A DNA stretch of 64,000 bases from Neostethus bicornis (Eukaryota > Chordata > Actinopteri > Atheriniformes > Phallostethidae): contig LR738542.1 of assembly GCA_902685375.1 (NCBI GenBank), forward strand, positions 19,298,817 through 19,362,816. Reading direction: 5' to 3'. The translations under genes and the position numbers were made by a program. Below are positions 9,300-20,485 of the stretch, in pieces. The notes under the pieces were generated by a model. It did no database searches and was not told where the DNA came from. It saw only the letters and a program-made list of their open reading frames with translations. Position 1 is the stretch's first letter; each line of letters begins with the position of its first letter.

Positions 9300-9480
9300 C
9301 CATTTTTTCTGAAAATTACTTTTACTTTTTTTACTTTAAGTAGTTTTAAAATAGGTAACTTTTTACTTTCACTTAAGTAGAAAACTTGAGTTGATACTTC
9401 TACTTTTACTAAAGTTGTTTTTTAACTCGGTATTTATACTTCTACTTGAGTAGAAAATGTTAGTACTTTTGACACCTCTG
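9300..9480 (+). repeat. Tol2-like 3' subterminal repeats and terminal inverted repeat
   Basis: The stretch is dense in TTTTACTT, ACTTCTACTT and AAGTAGAAAA motifs, ending GTACTTTTGACACCTCTG at 9480. Read from the other strand it begins CAGAGGTGTCAAAAGTAC, very close to known Tol2 ends. These are presumed transposase binding sites. Confidence 0.8.
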
Positions 9481-12400
9481 CTTCAGTTCCTGTACAATTG
9501 CGACCAAATTCCAGCAGATAGCAGCATTGTTCAATATTTCAGCCTCTGATTGAAGAGTTACTTGGGAAGCTGTGCTACTTCATGTAGAGGTCTGTATAAA
9601 CTGATAGTCAAAAGGGTTATGGACATTTCAAATGGTTTTAATGGATCTCTGTTTCAAATTGTTGCTGCACAAAAGCCTTAAGACCATTTTATCAGATTTT
9701 TTGCTGAGGTAATATGGTGAGAAATAGGAGCAAAAGGAACAAGAGACATTTTGTGGAGAGTTGTAAAACAAAGCAGACTGAATCGAAAAAATAAAACCAA
9801 TCTACAAGAGACACAATTTTCTGCTGATAAAAGATAGGGAACTAGAGTAAGGATCGGGTGGAAGTTGCTATTACAGACAAACAAGGAGAAAGATGAATTG
9901 AAAAAGGTTGACATAGACCCACATAATAGAATAAAGTGCCCTGTTACACAAGGAACAGTAGCAATTTGAGAGTGATAAAGCCAAGCATAGAGTAGGAGAC
10001 CCAGTCAGCACAGAGAATAACCGCACAGGGAACCTAAAGCTTCTGAAAAGCTGAGAGGGATTGGTGATGAGACGATTCTGAATTTTGCAGGATGGGAACA
10101 CAATAGTTGAAAAATGTGTGAAAGCACAAAGAAAAAAGTCCCTGTGGAGTTTGATCATACTGGAACGCTGTGAGTGTTCATGTGTGGGCACGTACCTTTA
10201 AGTAAATTACATTAGCTTTCCCAGAGGAGAGAGAGAAAAATCACAGATATGTGTGAATGTGAAACGAGAAAAGCAGCAAGAATTTATTACTGAAATTGAT
10301 AAGAACATGAAGGAAATTGGGAAAGAAGCTTTCAGGAAGAGATACAAAAGAAAAGACGATTCAAGGAAAAATTATAAGGAGAGAAGAATGGAGAATCTGC
10401 AGTCTTGTGAATTCTGTTAAAGAGGAAAGTAAAAATATCAACCTGGGGAGTATTACAGAAAAATGAAGGCCAGAGTGCATAAAAATGCTGAAATGAGGAG
10501 GGAGGATTCCAGATGAGCAGAGTTGCATCAGCAGAATCTCTGAAGGTATTAGATGAGTCTAAAAGTTAGAAATAAAACCAAAAATAAAAAAAAGGGAATG
10601 CTAAATTGTAAACCATTACTTACCCCAATAAAAAACTGACAAAATAATGAGCAAGTACAAACATGATCTTATAGAAAAACAAATTTGATTTTTGAGTTTC
10701 AAACCTGGCTAGTTCAGCTAATTTGACACAATTGATACATGTCAATTTAATACTCGAAATTTGAACCGTCAAATAGATTGTTAGTTTGTCATTTTGAAAA
10801 AACTGTTCAAAATGTTAAGAATTTTCACTTTGTGATCCACACATTTTGCATTTATGCATGTCAGAGATGACATGAAAATTTGGATTCAGACTAAACCTTA
10901 ACGTGAGTTTTGCAAGAACCCTTAGACTAAGCCCAACCTGACTTTTTTTTTTCACTTGTAGCTGTTCAAATGAATCCTGTAAATTAAATAAATGAAGCAG
11001 GTTAGGTTCTTATGACATTTACCCACAGGATTTTTATAAAGTTAATTGTTTCTATAAAAATATTTCTGAGAATTTTAAGGGAAGGCAAATTGCTACTGCT
11101 AGTATCACCTGCATTGCTTTTTTCTTTCAACTTGCTGGAAAGGTTGGCAAGATTTGACCTAAACCCACTATGAGTTTTATTAGTGCTACTTTTGTAGTTT
11201 AAGTTGTATCACATTTTTAACATTAGTTGTTTGCCAATCCATGCTTTGAGAAAACTTCTTATTTTCCATTCACTCAATGTTAAATTTCTTTATGTTAGTT
11301 TGAGACTTACATTAACTGTGCTGCCATTGCTTTTGTGAGGTTGGAAAAACTATGCAACGTTTTGTCTGTCAATGTTTAAAAAGGTGGGAAAAAAAGTAGT
11401 TAAAAATAACTGCCAGAGGGACAAATGTCCATAAATCGGCAAATGGTTAGTTTCAATGATGTTCCAAAAAAAGTGAGAAATCACCTGAAAATAGCGGGAT
11501 TTGTCAAAAGTTTTCTTCGAATAACAATGTTTTTTGTTTAACACACGAGAAATACGTTTGGCCACGTAGACATCGTGTATATCTTATTGGTTTCTTCCTA
11601 AGATTTACTGTCACTTTACTGTCACGTTTGCTAAGGCATTAAAACTATGATTGTGATAAATCTGAAGACATATCCTTTTGCTAACACAAGAGAAAATCCA
11701 ATCATAGAGAAAGAAAACCAAAGCCAAAAGGGAAATAAGATATGAAAAACATAAAAGGGAAAAAAAAATGGACGGACATGTTTTCATTTCTGGTCTGCTA
11801 CTTCCACTGAGAACAAAGGAGGAGCAAGGAAGGAGAGGAAAAAGAAAAAAAAGACCAGAAATAGAAGGCAAAACACACGAAGCAAGTCAGGAGACATTTC
11901 TTTCAACTGAGTTGTGGATTTCAAATACAAATGAGATAAATGTACCTGTGTTTGTGTGCGCACAAGATACAAGTCAAAAGGCTTTGATGGGGCACAGATG
12001 TTGTGGCAGGTGAGGACAGACTGTTCCCTGGTCTCTTGAGCCTTTTGGTTTATATTTTCCCCTCTCTTTTCATCATCCTAAACCCTCTGCTTTCCCTTGT
12101 TGACTTTGTAATTTCATCATATCCTTCATCCTTACCATCTTTTTAATCTTTTGCATTCCCCATACGTATCCCTGCTTACAGAAAACATGGTTTCCAACTA
12201 CTGTAGGGATACTAGTTTTAGCCGCAATCTGAATATAACTCATGATGGTTAGTAACCTTGAGAAATATTCTTGTTATCCATAAATAATACAACTAAGTAT
12301 TCAATCCAGGTGACACAAATTTTTTAAATGTCGTTTTTTTTTCCTACGGCCTACTTCAAAAATAGATGTGAAAACACGTACATAGGTGTTAGTTCTTGCA

Positions 12401-12910
12401 GAGAAGAATAACTTGACTATGATCTTTTAAAGTGTGGAAAAGACACCATATGTCTTTAAATAGAAAACTAGATTAAACATAAAGAGAGAAAAAGAAACAG
12501 ACAGCGTGTGCAGATACAAGATGGTCATCAATTCATGTCATGGTGTGCATGTCATAAAACTACTGACTCAAATAGTGCAGATAGATTTTCTCGTGATACT
12601 CTAAATGATCATTCTTTGGATATGACTTGCGAGCTTAAGCACATTTTTTTAAATATAGAAACGATATTTAGAAACTTTGTCACTATCGTCTTCCATCAAC
12701 CAAATTCACCATGCAATCAAAACAAATTTTTTAAAGGTAATTTTTTTCCATGGCCTACGTAAAATCTCTATCACATACATCTCTAACACATGTGTTAGAG
12801 ATAGGTGCAGGATAGGTAGACATAGGTACAGGATTTGTGTGTCCTGACGCTAATTTTGCTCAAGATAGATTTCTCTCAACAAATAGTAAAGCAAGTTTCT
12901 CTACCCATCT
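9481..12910. other. AT-rich non-coding DNA, nothing recognised
   Basis: No ORF with recognisable domains, no terminal repeats and no RNA gene were seen. The stretch 9680-10600 is purine-biased on the plus strand. Two short similar segments occur near 12325-12400 and 12735-12830 (both begin with a T-run and then TCC-GGCCTAC). A 24-bp palindrome is reported separately. Confidence 0.5.
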
Positions 12911-13014
12911 TTCTACACCAGTGCTTCTCAATTATTTCCTGTTGCGCCCCCCCCCCCTAGGAAGAAGAAAATATTCCGCGCGCGTCCCACTATTTGAGAA
13001 GCCCTGTTCTACAC
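12911..13014. mobile_element. 88-bp hAT-type MITE with perfect 8-bp target duplication
   Basis: The body is 12919-13006, starting CAGTGCTTCTCAA and ending TTTGAGAAGCCCTG, which are near-perfect inverted ends. TTCTACAC flanks it on both sides (12911-12918 and 13007-13014). The 8-bp duplication and the CAG-type ends are hAT family signatures, and the ends resemble Charlie-type elements. The interior is a C-run and a short CG-rich patch with no coding potential. Confidence 0.85.
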
Positions 13015-13061
13015 CAACATTAAGCTTTCATAAGAAAGAAAGCATTCATACTCCGCACTTT

Positions 13062-13408
13062 GTTTTCGTCTTCTGAACTGCTTATCTCTAACGGGGTTGT
13101 CAGAACCTTACTTAGCTGATTCCAGGTGAGAGGCAGGGTACACCCTGAACAGGTCACCAAATCTGCCACATACAACATCCACACATACTCATTCCTGGAG
13201 GCAATTTCATAGTGGCCAATCAACCTAACATGCATGTTCTTGGACAGTGAGAGGAAACCGGAGTACCTGGAGGAAATAACACACAGAACATGCAAATTCC
13301 ACACAAAAAGGCCAGTGTTTCAAGCCTCGCCCCCTCTCCGGGTCTTGATTCCCCGACCTTCTTGGTGTGAGGCAACTGTGCTAACCATTCCACCACCATG
13401 TAGTGCCG
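13062..13408 (-). repeat. Teleost tRNA-head-like SINE, copy 1
   Basis: Near full length on the minus strand. The head (right end) has TGGTTAGCAC followed by a B-box-like GGGGAATCAAGACC. The middle has the conserved GTTTGCATGTTCTG, ACATGCATGTTAGGTTGATTGGC and GACCTGTTCAGGGTGTACCC blocks. The tail ends near AAGCAGTTCAGAAGAC. This repeat is extremely common in fish genomes; a pol III head is inferred from the B-box match. Confidence 0.75.
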
Positions 13409-15044
13409 ACTCAGCATATATCATTTAACTGATTTAATAACAAGAAAAGGACAATAGATTACAGGTACAAATTTAGTTTGATTTCAAATGTAAAGGTGGT
13501 AAAAGGATTTAGTCTACTTTGGTTCATTTGTGTGAGGTTTGTAAGAATTTAACAGCAGTCTTTAATTGAATTGAAAATTCTTTATTAATCCCTGAATAGA
13601 AATTAATCAAACTTGAATCAAATGAGCATAAAATTAGACTCAACTCAAAGGAAAAACTTTAAATTGCTAAATGCTAAGGAGTTTGCTTGATCTGTAAGTT
13701 TTTCACATTATAAATATGTTAATTTTTTCATTATCTTCACAGTTTTAACCTTTGACCATTTTGTTGATCAAAACTTAAAAGAAGCAGCTGGTAGTGATTA
13801 TTCAAAACCCACTGAGGTTTTGGCACCATTTACATTCAGCAACAATTAGAGTAGTAATATCGGCATGAGGTTACTGGAATGAACATTTCCAGGAAATGCA
13901 CTCAATTCTAAGACGCTATTACAGATGTGAATAAGATAAAATGTGTTCAGCTGTATTCACAAAGGAAGTTGTTATACTTTAGATACACATTTTGTCTTTA
14001 TCTTTTTTTCTTAAGAAAAAATAGTAAAAATAAACTAATCCATTTAGGGTTGTTTGGTGGAATAAAAATCAATTTCACCTTCAGTTTGGTGGTACGATAA
14101 AATAAAAAAAGGTTGGAAAAATGGCAGTATAAAAAAGGATACAGAATTAAAAGAAATAAATATATAGACAAAGACCCTTCTTTATAAACATATATTAACA
14201 GAAACATATATCTGTCAATATGCCAGTTCAGGTCTGTGAGTAACAAAATACTAAACAGAGTCTCTAGTAGGAGGAATAAATCTCTGGGCTTGAAAGCTTA
14301 TTAGTTTTCCAGTCACTATGGAGCAGCTTTAAATCACAAAGGTCATTTTATACAAATTAGATTTTATAATGTATCATCTGACCGTATAGTGATGTATGGT
14401 CTAGGAGAAATAATATAGGCAGTAATGCTTTCTTTTTTATTCTGCATATTTAGCCAGGCTGTTTATATTAGCATTTTCAACACATTCTCAACCAAACAAG
14501 GTCCATACTGTGCTATTTGCATTTCAATAATCCCCTTTTTCCACCATGTTTTTTGTTACTTTTGTGTCATTTAAGTTTTTTTCACCCATTTTCTCTCTGT
14601 CGTTCTATTTCTGCTACTCTTTTACTATCAGTTGGCATGCAGAATCAGTGGCAGCAGTGGTCGTGATCAGTGGCGTGCTATCGCTTTCACTTCCTGCAGG
14701 ATTTCAAATAAACTGCTCAGATGGGAATGTTGAATTGAAGACAGGAGTCACGTTACAAGAAAGAAAAAAAAGAAATCACACTGTCTTAATGTGTGAGTGT
14801 GTGTTGACGCATTTGATCTCATTTTTTCTAATGGAATGGTGACAATTGATAAAACAGCAAGAAGAAGCAGAACTATACAACGAAGAATTTGAAAATTATG
14901 AGCATGAAGAAAACAGTATGCAATATTCATGCCTCAGAAAAGACGATTATTTATATCGATTTGTCCATGTATCTATACATTTAACTACATGTTCTATATG
15001 TGTATTTATGTAGAAATCGTAACATAATAAGATATATTTATGTA
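13409..15044. other. AT-rich non-coding DNA
   Basis: No gene is recognised. A short CTTTATTAATCCCTG segment at about 13580 resembles the reversed 3' end of fish LINE/SINE elements. The ORF at 14546-14842 has no recognisable domain and is biased by T-rich sequence. Confidence 0.45.
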
Positions 15045-15410
15045 CAGCTGCACAGTGGTGTAGTGGATAGCACAGTGGCATCAAAGCAAGAAGGTTGGGG
15101 GTTTGAGTCCCGGAGTAGTGGCGAGGGCTTGAAACACTGGTCTTTCTGTGTGGAGTTTGCATGTTCTCCCCTTGTGGGATAGCTCCTAGCACTCTGATTT
15201 CCTTTCACCATCCAAAAACATGCCTGTCAGGTTAATTGGTTGTTACAAAATTACTCCTAGGTGTTTGTGTGTGGGGACAGTTCTCTGTGTGTGTGGCCCT
15301 GCAATAGACTGGTGACCTGTTTGGGGTACATTCTAACTCTCGCCTGAAATCAGCAAGGATAGGCTCTGCAACCCGATTAGGAATGAGCTGTTCAGAAGAT
15401 GAATGAGCAA
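15045..15410 (+). repeat. Teleost tRNA-head-like SINE, copy 2
   Basis: Full length, plus strand. The head is GCACAGTGGTGTAGTGGATAG with B-box-like GGGTTTGAGTCCC, then TGGAGTTTGCATGTTCTCC, a GTCAGGTTAATTGG block, GACTGGTGACCTGTTTGGGG, and the tail GAATGAGCTGTTCAGAAGATG. It is moderately diverged from the other copies. Confidence 0.78.
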
Positions 15411-17258
15411 ATACTGTATCTACTTACTGGTACAAATATTTATACATAGGGGCTTCAACACTGCTGTTGTATTCTTTGGTGTTAAAATGATTCTTTTTCA
15501 AAGGTTTTTAGCATTACAAATCCACAAATGTCACTATCTTTTTAAGCACTGATATTTGTGTGACTCAGAGCTTCAAATAGAGCAGGTTGCAACCTGGTAG
15601 TATTCACATTTACATTGTACAAGCCTCCCACATGCTTGAACAGACAGTACATTAACCCCAGCTGCCTTTCTCATGATTACCAAGAATATGAGTGTTTGCT
15701 GCACATTCTTGATTTTATTTTGATTTGATTCAAAAGTTGTTTTGAAAATTTTAAAATATATTTGCACAATTTTAATACATTTACACATATTATCCAATCA
15801 CCCATGTACGCATGATTTGCATGCAAATAATTGTTGCTTTATTTGTTCTCTAAAAATGACTTGTATTGGCACTCAGTATCAGTCTTGAGGGAGCGTAGCA
15901 GGCCCGGGGCCAACAGGAGATAGATTCTGGTCATGTTCAACCAAAGCAGTCCAACAATATTTATGCTCTTACTATTGATGTATGTTTAAATCCCAGATTT
16001 TTACAACTTAATTTGATTTTGGGTGTGACAGAAGCAATATTCTTTTGTCAACAGAAAGATCTCTATATGAATGGTTTGGGTCAATAAGCTTCTTCATTGA
16101 TTTACTATTTAGGGGAATGATTTGATTTTCAGAGCTTATAATTCCTCACACTGCATCATGACTTTACACACAGTTACTGGTTAACTTTTGAATGAATCCA
16201 TTTCTAACTATGATTCAATCACTGGTGGTTAAATTACATTCCCCCTGGATGTTTGTAGTTAGGTGGGTGTGTTGTGGAGGTCATTTATGAATGTTAGTTG
16301 TACTCAAATGTTTCTAACTCCATGCATGATTTTCATTTTGGAGAAAGTTGTGTGTCAATGTGAACTGTCGATTTACTTTAATTTCTGCTCATAAAAGACT
16401 GGAGTCGGGACTTTTTGTCATGAGGGTATTCCATCAGAGGCAAAGTTTAAATTCAGACAGTTTTGTTCATACTGAAATGAGTCTAGTCCATCATATGAGA
16501 GGCAGCAGAACAATACACAACAACCAAAAAGCTTGGCCAAATGTAGTAGGAAAGTGTAGCTATAACAATTTTGTAAACAGCTAACATTTGCCCTGGAAGC
16601 ATGTAGAGCCTTCATGATTCTAGGATTTGAGAAAGTAGGAACAAATAAAAAATTTACGGGTGAACAAGGGGAAGTATATGACAACGATAACACTATATCG
16701 ATCCAAATTTTTTTTTATTTCTCCAGATTTTGAGGGCTTTTGAATTTTAGCAAACTGGAAGAACACATGCTGAGATTTGCGATTTCAAACTTCAGAATCA
16801 GAAGCATTATATTGCTATTGTCTTATGCTGCAAATCAGTTCCAACAAAGTTGTAACTTTTATCACCATGGTACAAGTGATCTATTTGAAAATGTATTGTA
16901 CATTTCCTGATGCTATATTTTCTAGTGTAGCCATAACTGCTCCCAGAGGAAAGACGACACAAATGAGGAGTTTTAATATCATGGCTATCACAGAAAAAGG
17001 AATGAAAAAAAACAATAAACCAAAAGAAATCAGAACATTTTCCATTTGCTTTTTTCCCCCTCAAGACAATAGCACAATGAATTATAAATTAATATGGCAT
17101 TGCGATAGCAACAACTGTCCCTGGTCAGTAAATTTTTCTGTAAAGTGGTGAAAATAACTGTACAAAAAGAGGTTTTATTTCTTTGAAGAATAAAAATATG
17201 CTAAAATGGTTAAAGATTGTACAGTCAGCTTAAATATATGTGCATATATATATAAATA

Positions 17259-17294
<36 letters not shown>

Positions 17295-19000
17295 GTATAT
17301 CAATGCCTGCACCGGCATTATTATCTTAAAGAGAAATATCAAAACAATTAAATTTGTAGGCTATAGAACATTTTATACACTTGCCTTGAAAAAAATAGAG
17401 ATTTTATTTGCCCTTTGGAAGAGATAAACTGACATAGATGTTGCACTTTATTTTAATAAAGTCATTACCTCGCTTCAATAGGCAGCAAAAAATGACTTGG
17501 AGTAGAAAAAAAGCTATGTTTTAAATGGGGATGTGACAGCACCTATGCTGCATTATCCTGCATTGGAAAAATAATGAATGTTTTACCTACATTCATTTCC
17601 AAACCAACAACGTGCATAGATGCTTACTCATCCGAAACTTCAAGGGTCCAATAACACTCGCTTCCATAATGGCCACAACAGCCTTTGGGGTGTTCTAAGA
17701 GACATCTGTTCTTTAATAACCTGAATCAGATGTGATGTGATGCAATGACAATATCCAGAGGAAATGATAACAGTGTTTTCTGTACATTTGTGGCCCTGCC
17801 TCAGAGGCTTTGTAAACTGGTGTGATAGCAGCTGCAGTCAAACTAATCATCTCTTATGTTTTCTTTTGGTGTTTCAAAGGAGAGGGAATATTTGTAGGCT
17901 GATTTGAATTCATTTTACAATGTCGAGTGTGAAATGACTCAAGAAGTTGCGCCCACATCATTTTAGAAAAAAAGTGTGCTAACCGTGTGTGCAAATACCC
18001 ATCAAGTCTGGAATTACTGGGTTGCAGTTATGGGAACTCACAAACAGACTGGTGCAGGCTTGATCTCTGGTTTCATTGTCATTATTTACCACTGTTATCT
18101 GTGCACAACTTATTCAAGTTGATAAGAAAGGTTGCTAATCCAACATTGTTTTTATTATTCTGTCACAAATGAGACTTTGGACAATCAGGTTTAAGTGTTT
18201 TCGCTGTGGAACATTAGACCTACAACAAGCATACAAACAAATTCTTTTTAAACTGCAAGATATTTTTCTTTAAAACTTTTGTCTAAAGAAGCCTCAATGG
18301 TAGCAACTAACATTTTTTTCATCCTGACAAATTCTCAATTGTTCTCACATCTTCAATAAAACATCCACATTTAGACACAAAAGTAAATTTTATATTGAAA
18401 TCCGTTTAAAAGAAAACATTAACATCCATCGTTTTTTTAAGCTACCTGAGGAACAAACACTTCAACCATTTTCATTTCCCATAATAAAATAATAATAATA
18501 ACTAAAAAAAAAAAGAAAAAAAAAAGCCGAAAACAGTCTGTTTCTGTTTTGTTCATTTGAATAAATTTGACTTTGGATCAGTAAAAAAGAACAGGCCAGT
18601 TTGTTTTCAGGACATTTTATGTGAAAGGCTTTTTTCACTTTAGAAAGAATACCACTGAATCTACCATCTCTTCAGATAGACGAATCAGACAGAAATAATG
18701 AGAAAATAATTTTTTTTATAGTATATTGACACGCTCTTTGGATGGCTTTTTAAAGTTGTCTATTTGCAACAACACATTGTTAGACCTTTCTCACAATCCA
18801 AAAGTAACTTTTCAGAAAAATACCTCTAAAAATTTCAGTAACTTCCGTTTGTTTGTTCTTGGTGTAGGCAGAGAAGAGCAGTAGCTAGAAACAGAGCCGT
18901 CACACTTACAATATGTAGGCAGCTACTTTTACCAAGTGGAAGTTACAAAACTTCTACCAGAAATCTCTTTAGAAAGATAAAAAAAAATAAAAAAAATAAT
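15411..19000. other. AT-rich non-coding DNA
   Basis: No supported gene. The ORF at 16777-17151 (124 codons) shows no recognisable domain, signal peptide or repeat and is probably chance. The TA microsatellite within this stretch is listed separately. Confidence 0.45.
17238..17291. repeat. TA dinucleotide microsatellite
   Basis: A run of alternating TA with a few AAATA interruptions at its start, ending in TATATGCAG. It is a likely polymorphic simple repeat. Confidence 0.9.
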
Positions 19001-19058
19001 CGTAGGCTCCGGCACCCCCTGCACCCATAAGGGATAAGCAGTTCAGAAGAAGAAACGA
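19001..19058 (+). repeat. SINE 3' fragment, copy 3
   Basis: Only the last 58 bp of the family is present: TAGGCTCCGGCACCCC, then GGGATAAGCAGTTCAGAAGA. It is preceded by an A-rich tract. Confidence 0.65.
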
Positions 19059-20003
19059 GACAACAATTAATTTTTTTCGCTCCTTTATTATTCAGACCAC
19101 TGAGAACATTTTTGCCCCTTTTCTCACTATTATTAAACCATATCTTATAAATCACTTTGCTCATCCTTCATGTGTCCTCTACCTTTAGTTTGCGTGTGAG
19201 TAGTTAAACAGCAGTGATGCTGGCAGTGGGTCTGATTATTCTTGGATAACTGAGGGTGATGTGATCAGTGATACCTTTCCTTGTGTGTGTTGTGTCCTCT
19301 GCGCATCAGTGTGTGGGCAGGCAGCAGCAGAGTGAAGTATGCTGATGGTATTGAAGGCAGAAGGATCAGGGAAGAGGTGGAGAGGAGGTCAAGTAGACCA
19401 CAGTGATATACTGTATATTCTCACACATAGGAATTGCAGAGTACATCTGCATAGAACAGCTTGTTTTAATTCAGTGTCTATTTCTTATATATTCACACCC
19501 ACTCACAAGTGTGCTCGCAAACTATACCACACACCCTGCTGACGTAGAGGACAATGTATATTTAGTCAAGGATGAGCAATATCACTGCAAAATACACACA
19601 CCTTTTCCCCACACACCCCAACTCCCAAATTTTTCTGCTTCTAATTTTTGATAAAACCACACTAGGGTAGACCCCAGGCTCATAATAAGCAGAGTACAAA
19701 AATAGAAGTACTGTGTATGCAGAAAGACCCAGATGCATGGCTTCCAGAAAATGCAAATTTTGTCATAGACCTCAGCAACAATGTATGGGTAGCATTTTAT
19801 TTCTTCTTGAACAGCAAAATAAAAAAAAAAGAAAACTCAAAAAGTTAGAATTCAACCCATACAAGCCTCATTTGTAGAATTGTTAGAGAAAAAAAAGGAA
19901 AATAAAAATTTAAAATACTATTTTACTAGAAACAAAACAAAATCTGAAATACAATCAAAAACTGCTTTTGTATAATAGTTTCTGGTTTGTTTGTTTTTTT
20001 TTC
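19059..20003. other. Non-coding DNA between SINE copies
   Basis: No ORF with recognisable content and no structured repeat were seen. Confidence 0.45.
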
Positions 20004-20360
20004 ACAGCGCAATGGCAAAGTGGTTAGCACAGCGGACTCACAGCAAGAAGGTTGGGATTCGAGTCCCAGGTGGGACGAGACTGTGTGGAGTTTGCATGTT
20101 CTCCTGTGTATGTGGATGCTCCGGTTTCCTCCCAGCCTCTAAAAACATGCATGTTAGGTTGATTGGCTGCTATGAAATTTACCCAGAAATGAGTCTGTGT
20201 GCAGATGGTTGTCTGTGTGTGTGTGTGTGTGTGTGTAGCCCCGCAACAGACTGGTGACCTGTTAGCGGTGTATCTTTTCTCTTTTCTGAAATCAGCCAAA
20301 ATTGGCTCCGGCACCCCTGTGACCACGTCATAGATAAGTGGGCCAGAAGGCAAAAAGGTG
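20004..20360 (+). repeat. Teleost tRNA-head-like SINE, copy 4
   Basis: Full length, plus strand. GCAATGGCAAAGTGGTTAGC, B-box-like GGGATTCGAGTCCCAGG, GTGTGGAGTTTGCATGTTC, ACATGCATGTTAGGTTGATT, an internal GT run (about 20214-20236) and the tail GATAAGTGGGCCAGAAGGC. Its B box is among the best preserved of all copies. Confidence 0.8.
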
Positions 20361-20426
20361 TTTTATTGTGGCTTACTCTTGTTGTGGTTTCTGTAAAAGT
20401 TTCTTATCTTTTCACAGTCAAAGAAT

Positions 20427-20485
20427 ATATATATATATTTATATATATATATATACATATTTACTATATACCGTATACTATATAC
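20427..20485. repeat. TA-rich microsatellite
   Basis: Alternating TA tracts with TTTATA and TACATA interruptions. Confidence 0.8.

Larger units (their letters stand above)
1976..9480 (+). mobile_element. Tol2-like hAT DNA transposon, 5' end not in window, split by BEL/Pao insertion
   Basis: The element is recognised by a three-exon hAT transposase gene closely resembling that of medaka Tol2 in order, motifs and intron-separated layout. Its 3' terminus at 9473-9480 reads CACCTCTG, the inverse of the CAGAGGTG start known for Tol2 ends. The preceding roughly 180 bp is full of ACTTTTACTT and AAGTAG-type subterminal motifs on both strands, as in Tol2. Possible poly(A) signals AATAAA occur at 9128-9133 and 9159-9164. 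The matching 5' inverted repeat and the BED-finger exon are not visible, so the 8-bp target duplication cannot be checked. A BEL/Pao element occupies 4484-9043. Confidence 0.85.

Noticed and set aside
16777..17151. 124-codon plus-strand ORF
   Set aside because: No domain, signal peptide or composition typical of a protein; an opposite-strand ORF covers the same bases.
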